Origin: Mycolicibacterium alvei
Lineage (GTDB): Bacteria; Actinomycetota; Actinomycetes; Mycobacteriales; Mycobacteriaceae
Assembly: GCF_010727325.1 (NCBI RefSeq)
Contig: NZ_AP022565.1
Coordinates: forward strand, 4,712,001 to 4,776,000
Direction of reading: 5' to 3'
DNA: 64,000 nucleotides
Part shown: piece by piece, positions 59,715 to 64,000 of the stretch
Layout: every line of letters starts with the position of its first letter
How positions within the stretch are numbered: the first letter of the stretch is position 1
Position numbers and translations under genes: made by a program
Notes under the pieces: model-generated
Databases searched by the model: none
Told to the model about the DNA's origin: nothing
The model's input: only the letters and a program-made list of their open reading frames with translations

Positions 59715-60026
59715 CTAGTGGCCCAGCCGGCCGCGGCCGAGCTGCAGCAGCAGGATCGCCAGGTCCTTGCCCTCGGGACCGAGCGCGCTGTACCGCTCGA
59801 TCACCTGCATCTCGCGGCTGTGCACCAGGCGGGTACCGCCGGAGGCCATCCGGGCCTTGCCGATCAGCTTGGAGACCTCGGCGCGGCGTTGGACCGCGGC
59901 AAGGATGGTGGCATCGAGTTCGTCTATCTCCCGGCGCAGGTCATCGATCTCAGGCACAACCCGATCGTCCCAGTCGGCCCGTGCCAGCGCAAAACTGTCC
60001 CCGCCCAGCGGTAAGTTTGACGGCAA
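59715..60026 (-). CDS. aroQ: AroQ-class chorismate mutase (intracellular)
   Basis: 103 residues from TTG 60026, supported by GGAGG 11 nt upstream; GTG 60035 is also in frame but too close to it. VPEIDDLRREIDELDATILA, RRAEVSKLIGKARM, GGTRLVHSREM and ERYSALGPEGKDLAILLLQLGRG resemble Rv0948c closely. Converts chorismate to prephenate; this class works in complex with DAHP synthase. Divergent from uvrD1 with starts virtually overlapping. Confidence 0.9.
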   Translation of the reverse strand: MPSNLPLGGDSFALARADWDDRVVPEIDDLRREIDELDATILAAVQRRAEVSKLIGKARMASGGTRLVHSREMQVIERYSALGPEGKDLAILLLQLGRGRLGH

Positions 60027-60027
60027 G

Positions 60028-62352
60028 ATGACCACTTCCTCCGTCGCCTCCGAAATCGACCAACTCCTTGACGGTCTGAACCCCCAGCAGCGCCAGGCGG
60101 TGCGCCACGTTGGGTCGCCGTTGCTGATCGTCGCGGGCGCCGGGTCGGGGAAGACGGCCGTGCTGACCAGGCGTATCGCCTATCTGCTGGCGGCGCGTGA
60201 AGTCGGGGTGGGGCAGATCCTGGCCATAACGTTCACCAACAAGGCCGCCGCCGAGATGCGGGAACGTGTGGTCGGATTGGTAGGGCCCAGAGCCCGCAAC
60301 ATGTGGGTGTCGACGTTTCACTCGACCTGCGTGCGCATCCTGCGTAACCAGGCTTCGCTGCTGCCGGGGCTGAACTCCAATTTCTCGATCTACGATTCGG
60401 ACGATTCCCGGCGCCTGCTGATGATGATCGGCAAGGACATGGGGCTGGACACCAAGCGGTATTCGCCTCGGCTGCTGGCCAATGGCATCTCGAACCTGAA
60501 GAACGAGCTGATCGGGCCCGAGCAGGCAGTGGCTGAGGCCTCGGAAGCCGCCGAGGAGATGGCCGGCATCGTCGCCCAGGTCTACGGCGAGTATCAGCGC
60601 AGGCTGCGCGCGGCCAATGCGCTGGACTTCGACGATCTGATCGGCGAGACGGTCGGCATCCTGCAGGCCTTCCCACAGATCGCCCAGTACTACCGGCGCC
60701 GGTTCCGCCACATCCTGGTCGACGAGTACCAGGACACCAACCACGCGCAGTATGTGTTGGTGCGCGAGTTGGTGGGGCACCACCTCGACGAGACCGACGG
60801 CGTGGCAGCGTCGGAGCTGTGCGTGGTGGGTGACGCCGATCAGTCCATCTACGCATTCCGCGGTGCGACGATCCGCAACATCGAGGACTTCGAACGCGAC
60901 TACCCGGACGCGACGACGATCCTGCTGGAACAGAACTACCGCTCCACCCAGACCATCCTGAACGCGGCCAACTCGGTGATCGCCCGCAACACGGGCCGCC
61001 GGGAGAAGCGGCTGTGGACCGAGGAAGGCGAGGGTGAGCTGATCGTCGGCTATGTCGCCGACAACGAACATGACGAGGCCCGGTTCGTGGCCCAGGAGAT
61101 CGACTCCCTGGCCGACAGCGCAGGCCTGAAATATTCGGACGTCGCGGTGTTCTACCGCACCAACAACTCCTCGCGCGCGCTGGAGGAAGTGTTCATCCGC
61201 GCGGGCATCCCGTACAAGGTCGTCGGTGGGGTGCGGTTCTACGAGCGCCGCGAGATCCGCGACATCGTCGCCTATCTGCGGGTGCTGGACAATCCGGGTG
61301 ACTCGGTGAGCATGCGTCGCATCCTCAACACCCCCCGCCGCGGCATCGGTGACCGGGCCGAGGCCTGCGTCGCGGTGTACGCCGAGAACACCGGCGCCAC
61401 CTTCAACGATGCGCTGCAGGCTGCCGCCGAGGGCCGGGTGCCGATGCTGAACACCCGCTCGGAGAAGGCCATCGCCTCGTTTGTCCAGATGCTGGACCAG
61501 CTGCGCGGCAAGCTCGATGACGAACTGGGAGATCTGGTCGAGAGCGTGCTCGAGCGCACCGGCTACCGCCGTGAGCTGGAAGCCTCCAGCGATCCGCAGG
61601 ACCTGGCCCGGTTGGACAACCTCAACGAATTGGTCAGCGTCGCACACGAATTCAGCACCGACCTGGCCAACGCCCGGGCCCTGGCCGAACAGGGTGAGGG
61701 TGAGCCCGTCGACGAGGACATTCCCGACACCGGGGTGCTGGCCCAGTTCCTGGAGCGGGTGTCGCTGGTGGCCGACGCCGACGAGATCCCCGAAGACGGT
61801 GCGGGCGTGGTGACGATGATGACCCTGCACACGGCCAAGGGCCTGGAGTTTCCGGCTGTGTTCGTCACCGGCTGGGAGGACGGCATGTTTCCGCACATGC
61901 GAGCTCTGGGCGATCCGAACGAGTTGTCCGAGGAACGCCGGTTGGCCTACGTCGGCATCACCCGGGCCCGTCAGCGGCTGTATTTGTCGCGGGCCAAGGT
62001 GCGATCGTCGTGGGGCCAACCCATGCTCAATCCGGAATCGCGGTTCCTGCGCGAGATTCCGGAGGACCTGATCAACTGGCGGCGCGTCGAACAGCCGTCG
62101 TCGATGAGTGCGCCGGTGGGCAACGCCGGCCGCTATGGCACCCCGCGCCCGTCGCCGTCACGGCCCGCGCCGGCCCGCAACCGTGCGGTGATCACGCTGG
62201 AGCCCGGCGACCGGGTCACCCATGACAAGTACGGACTGGGCCGCGTCGAGGAAGTATCGGGTGTAGGTGAATCAGCGATGTCACTGATCGACTTCGGCAG
62301 TGCCGGCCGGGTCAAGCTGATGCACAACCACGCGCCGGTGCAGAAGCTCTGA
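60028..62352 (+). CDS. uvrD1: ATP-dependent DNA helicase UvrD1 (PcrA-like)
   Basis: 774 residues from ATG 60028 (a longer frame to 59767 is rejected). LNPQQRQAVRHV (Q motif), GAGSGKT (Walker A, 37-43), VDEYQDTNHAQY (Walker B), VVGDADQSIYAFRGA, LEQNYRST, and LAYVGITRARQRLY for later motifs. The C-terminal 50 residues (GDRVTHDKYGLGRVEEVSG) form the Tudor-like domain that binds RNA polymerase; the M. tuberculosis protein also binds Ku. Acts in excision repair and end-joining. Confidence 0.95.
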   Translation: MTTSSVASEIDQLLDGLNPQQRQAVRHVGSPLLIVAGAGSGKTAVLTRRIAYLLAAREVGVGQILAITFTNKAAAEMRERVVGLVGPRARNMWVSTFHSTCVRILRNQASLLPGLNSNFSIYDSDDSRRLLMMIGKDMGLDTKRYSPRLLANGISNLKNELIGPEQAVAEASEAAEEMAGIVAQVYGEYQRRLRAANALDFDDLIGETVGILQAFPQIAQYYRRRFRHILVDEYQDTNHAQYVLVRELVGHHLDETDGVAASELCVVGDADQSIYAFRGATIRNIEDFERDYPDATTILLEQNYRSTQTILNAANSVIARNTGRREKRLWTEEGEGELIVGYVADNEHDEARFVAQEIDSLADSAGLKYSDVAVFYRTNNSSRALEEVFIRAGIPYKVVGGVRFYERREIRDIVAYLRVLDNPGDSVSMRRILNTPRRGIGDRAEACVAVYAENTGATFNDALQAAAEGRVPMLNTRSEKAIASFVQMLDQLRGKLDDELGDLVESVLERTGYRRELEASSDPQDLARLDNLNELVSVAHEFSTDLANARALAEQGEGEPVDEDIPDTGVLAQFLERVSLVADADEIPEDGAGVVTMMTLHTAKGLEFPAVFVTGWEDGMFPHMRALGDPNELSEERRLAYVGITRARQRLYLSRAKVRSSWGQPMLNPESRFLREIPEDLINWRRVEQPSSMSAPVGNAGRYGTPRPSPSRPAPARNRAVITLEPGDRVTHDKYGLGRVEEVSGVGESAMSLIDFGSAGRVKLMHNHAPVQKL

Positions 62353-62478
62353 AGCTCGCAGCGTGTGCGATTGCGCCGCACGCAACACCCCGAGTTCTAC
62401 GTCAGGGCTGCGACTCATCACTCTTCACGACCCTGATGTCGATCTCGGTGCAAGCCCGGTTACGGGTCAAGTTCTAGG

Positions 62479-62498
62479 GGCGCCCGCTAGCGGGCGCC
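62479..62498. terminator. Perfect 20-bp palindrome between convergent genes
   Basis: GGCGCCCGCT/AGCGGGCGCC, no loop bases in the symmetric form; it ends at the stop codon of the minus-strand membrane protein. Likely hairpin terminator for that operon; no T-tract. Confidence 0.5.
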
Positions 62499-63067
62499 TA
62501 TCGGCGTGCGCTCCAACGCCCGGTCGAGGGCAACACCGTGAAGAGAATGGCGGCCAGGGGGAGGGCCGGCATCGCGTAGACGACGGGATGCAGTTGGGCC
62601 CCGGCGATGAACAGGCTGGCGAAGATCAGCAGGCTGATGACCGCGCCGACGACGACCAGGAGTCGGCCCATCCGGTGCCGCAGCAACAGTGCGATGAGTC
62701 CTCCGATGGTTGCTGCAGCTGAGATCGCCGCCAGGAAACCGATGGCTACGCAGAACAATCGGTCGGTGCGCCACCAGCCGGAGATCAGATCGGTCGCGAT
62801 GACGCCGGTGGCCCAGCCGCTGAGGATGGCCAATGCGGCCGCCACGATCGCCGTACGCGGGTTGGTACCCGCCGGGGAGTGCGGGATGATCACCGGCCGG
62901 GCGCGGGGCACATACGTTGTGCTGGCGTCGTCGTCACGGCCTATCAGGCCGGTCTGTGGCTCGGCGCCGGCCGCGGTGGGAATGGCGCCGGTGGGATGAC
63001 GCCGGATGATGCGGGTGCGGTCGTCGTCTTCGGGGTGATCGGCTGGTATCAGACCCTCGTCGCTCAC
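62498..63067 (-). CDS. Membrane protein with cytosolic N-terminal region
   Basis: 189 residues from GTG 63067, which abuts the stop of the M23 gene. The first ~70 residues are soluble (DHPEDDDRTRIIRRHPTGAI); then about four membrane helices from residue 72 (TAIVAAALAILSGWATGVI) to the end. No enzymatic motif recognised. Likely co-transcribed with the M23 endopeptidase gene and possibly connected with envelope function. Confidence 0.72.
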   Translation of the reverse strand: MSDEGLIPADHPEDDDRTRIIRRHPTGAIPTAAGAEPQTGLIGRDDDASTTYVPRARPVIIPHSPAGTNPRTAIVAAALAILSGWATGVIATDLISGWWRTDRLFCVAIGFLAAISAAATIGGLIALLLRHRMGRLLVVVGAVISLLIFASLFIAGAQLHPVVYAMPALPLAAILFTVLPSTGRWSARR

Positions 63068-64000
63068 TCAGCCAACATAGCTGCCGAGGCTGATGCCTCG
63101 CTTCGACAGCCACGGCACCGGATCGATGCGGCTGCTGCCGTTCTGCAGAACCTCGAAATGCAGGTGGGGGCCGGTGGAGTAGCCCCGATTTCCGACGGTG
63201 GCGATCTGATCGCCGGCCATCACCCGGTCGCCCACGCTGACGAGCCACGTGTTGATGTGCCCGTAGAGCGTGACGGTGCCGTCGGAATGGCGCAGTTTGA
63301 CCCACGCGCCGTAACCGGCGGTCGGACCCGAGGCGATGACTACGCCGTCGGAGACTGCCACGATCGGGGTGCCGATCGGGCTCGCGAGGTCGATGCCTGC
63401 GTGCAGTACGCCCCAGCGGTAGCCGAAGTTCGAGGTCCAGACGTAACCCTTGGTGGGCATGACGAACAGCGGGCGTGACAGCCGCGCTTCGCGCTCGGCA
63501 CGTTCCTGGGCGAAGGCGGCGGCTTTCGTGATCTCTTCGGCGTGCACCGAGGTGTCGGCGGTCGAGGCGACCGTGACGATCTGCATGCCGTCCACCGAGC
63601 CAGTGACCGAGGCGCCTTCGATGTGGCTGCCCTCGGAGGCCAGGATCGTGTCGTCAGCGTTGATCTCGGTGGGGTTACTCAGCGAATAGGCGCCGGCGGC
63701 GGTCGCACCCGCGGCCATGGCGGCGATCATCAGGCGGCTCTTGACGGCCCCGGCGGGTTCCTTGCGGTGGGCACCGCGCCCGCCCGAGATGTTGATCACG
63801 TCGGTGGCGGCGATCCCGTCGCTCACGTCGGTATGGCTGTCCCGGTACGCGTAACGGGAGCTGCGGTCACTTCTGGCCTCCGGGCGGAAGCGGGAGGGGA
63901 CCGCGAGACGGACGGGCACCAGATCGTCGGTGTCGTCCATATCGTCGAGTTCGGGGGCGAAGATCACGCCGGGTTCTTCGTTGTCCGATCCGCGATGAGC
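63068..64000 (-). CDS. M23 (LytM-type) metallo-endopeptidase, 5' end outside window
   Basis: The frame is open through the right edge (311 codons seen). A GTG at 63967 could be a start, but upstream codons keep the acidic character of the N-terminus, so the gene is taken as partial. A membrane helix at about LMIAAMAAGATAAGAYSLS anchors an outer domain. M23 motifs: HAGIDLASPIGTPI (His, Asp) and GPHLHFEVL (His-x-His). Likely cleaves or binds peptidoglycan cross-bridges. Resembles Rv0950c. Confidence 0.88.
   Translation of the reverse strand, partial: AHRGSDNEEPGVIFAPELDDMDDTDDLVPVRLAVPSRFRPEARSDRSSRYAYRDSHTDVSDGIAATDVINISGGRGAHRKEPAGAVKSRLMIAAMAAGATAAGAYSLSNPTEINADDTILASEGSHIEGASVTGSVDGMQIVTVASTADTSVHAEEITKAAAFAQERAEREARLSRPLFVMPTKGYVWTSNFGYRWGVLHAGIDLASPIGTPIVAVSDGVVIASGPTAGYGAWVKLRHSDGTVTLYGHINTWLVSVGDRVMAGDQIATVGNRGYSTGPHLHFEVLQNGSSRIDPVPWLSKRGISLGSYVG

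Noticed and set aside
59950..62019. 689-codon minus-strand open frame
   Set aside because: Antisense to uvrD1, whose motifs are complete.
1..64000. CRISPR array or insertion sequence
   Set aside because: No regularly spaced repeats, transposase motif or terminal inverted repeats with target duplications were seen.

Overview
The window is GC-rich, densely coded DNA from a mycobacterium, most likely a rapidly growing environmental species (Mycolicibacterium type). Several blocks match the gene order I remember from Mycobacterium tuberculosis. One is the six-gene minus-strand block Rv0449c-Rv0444c (amine oxidase-like FAD protein, DUF1365, ufaA1, DUF1295, sigK, rskA). The other is the Rv0924c-Rv0950c stretch (mntH, SDR, Ku, LigD, F420-type oxidoreductase, Fpg-like, SDR, pgi, chorismate mutase, uvrD1, M23 peptidase). 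The accessory catabolic genes, a cobF gene and sites fitting the KstR consensus support an environmental mycobacterium. No insertion sequence, integrase, prophage or CRISPR array was seen.

Layout. Positions 1-14242 hold a catabolic locus: a divergent SMP-30/gluconolactonase-like gene (cut by the left edge), then a tightly overlapped plus-strand operon encoding SDR, Rieske oxygenase, luciferase-like monooxygenase, Baeyer-Villiger-type flavoprotein, TauD-type dioxygenase, SDR, class III CoA-transferase, four acyl-CoA dehydrogenases arranged as two large/small pairs, and a VOC protein. The gene set reads as ring oxygenation, lactone formation and opening, CoA activation and beta-oxidation-like steps; the substrate is unknown. 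Positions 14539-16540 encode a thiocyanate hydrolase/nitrile hydratase-like cluster with fused beta-alpha chain, metal-binding chain and small accessory protein. Positions 16555-23227 carry small genes, a carotenoid oxygenase, an internally deleted thiolase remnant, a DUF1326/rhodanese pair facing each other across two CsoR/CstR-like palindromes, and tRNA-Arg(CCT).

Positions 23389-29039 hold a GH79-like lipoprotein, an SDR, a cytochrome b/molybdopterin oxidoreductase fusion, a small exported protein and an orphan response regulator that has lost its phosphorylation residues. Positions 29176-34518 are the SigK operon, preceded by a near-ideal SigK promoter that would make a leaderless mRNA. 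Positions 34561-43500 hold metal transport (mntH), an SDR with a KstR-like site, and the NHEJ genes ku and ligD separated by a PfkB kinase, then rnhA. Positions 43549-53835 hold regulators, redox enzymes, a second KstR-like site, an AurF-DUF4873 fusion, cobF and a Fpg/Nei-like protein. Positions 54041-64000 hold core metabolism and cell envelope functions: a glycine-rich repeat protein, pgi, an aldehyde dehydrogenase, an acyltransferase-3/SGNH enzyme, chorismate mutase, uvrD1, a membrane protein and an M23 endopeptidase cut by the right edge.

The genes appear to work as modules: (i) a complete-looking oxidative route for a cyclic compound at the left; (ii) a small sulfur/nitrogen module (SCN- or nitrile hydrolysis, rhodanese, DUF1326); (iii) the SigK envelope/redox operon; (iv) double-strand break repair (Ku, LigD, and the Ku-partner helicase UvrD1). 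All functional calls come from reading motifs and from memory of families; no database search was possible.
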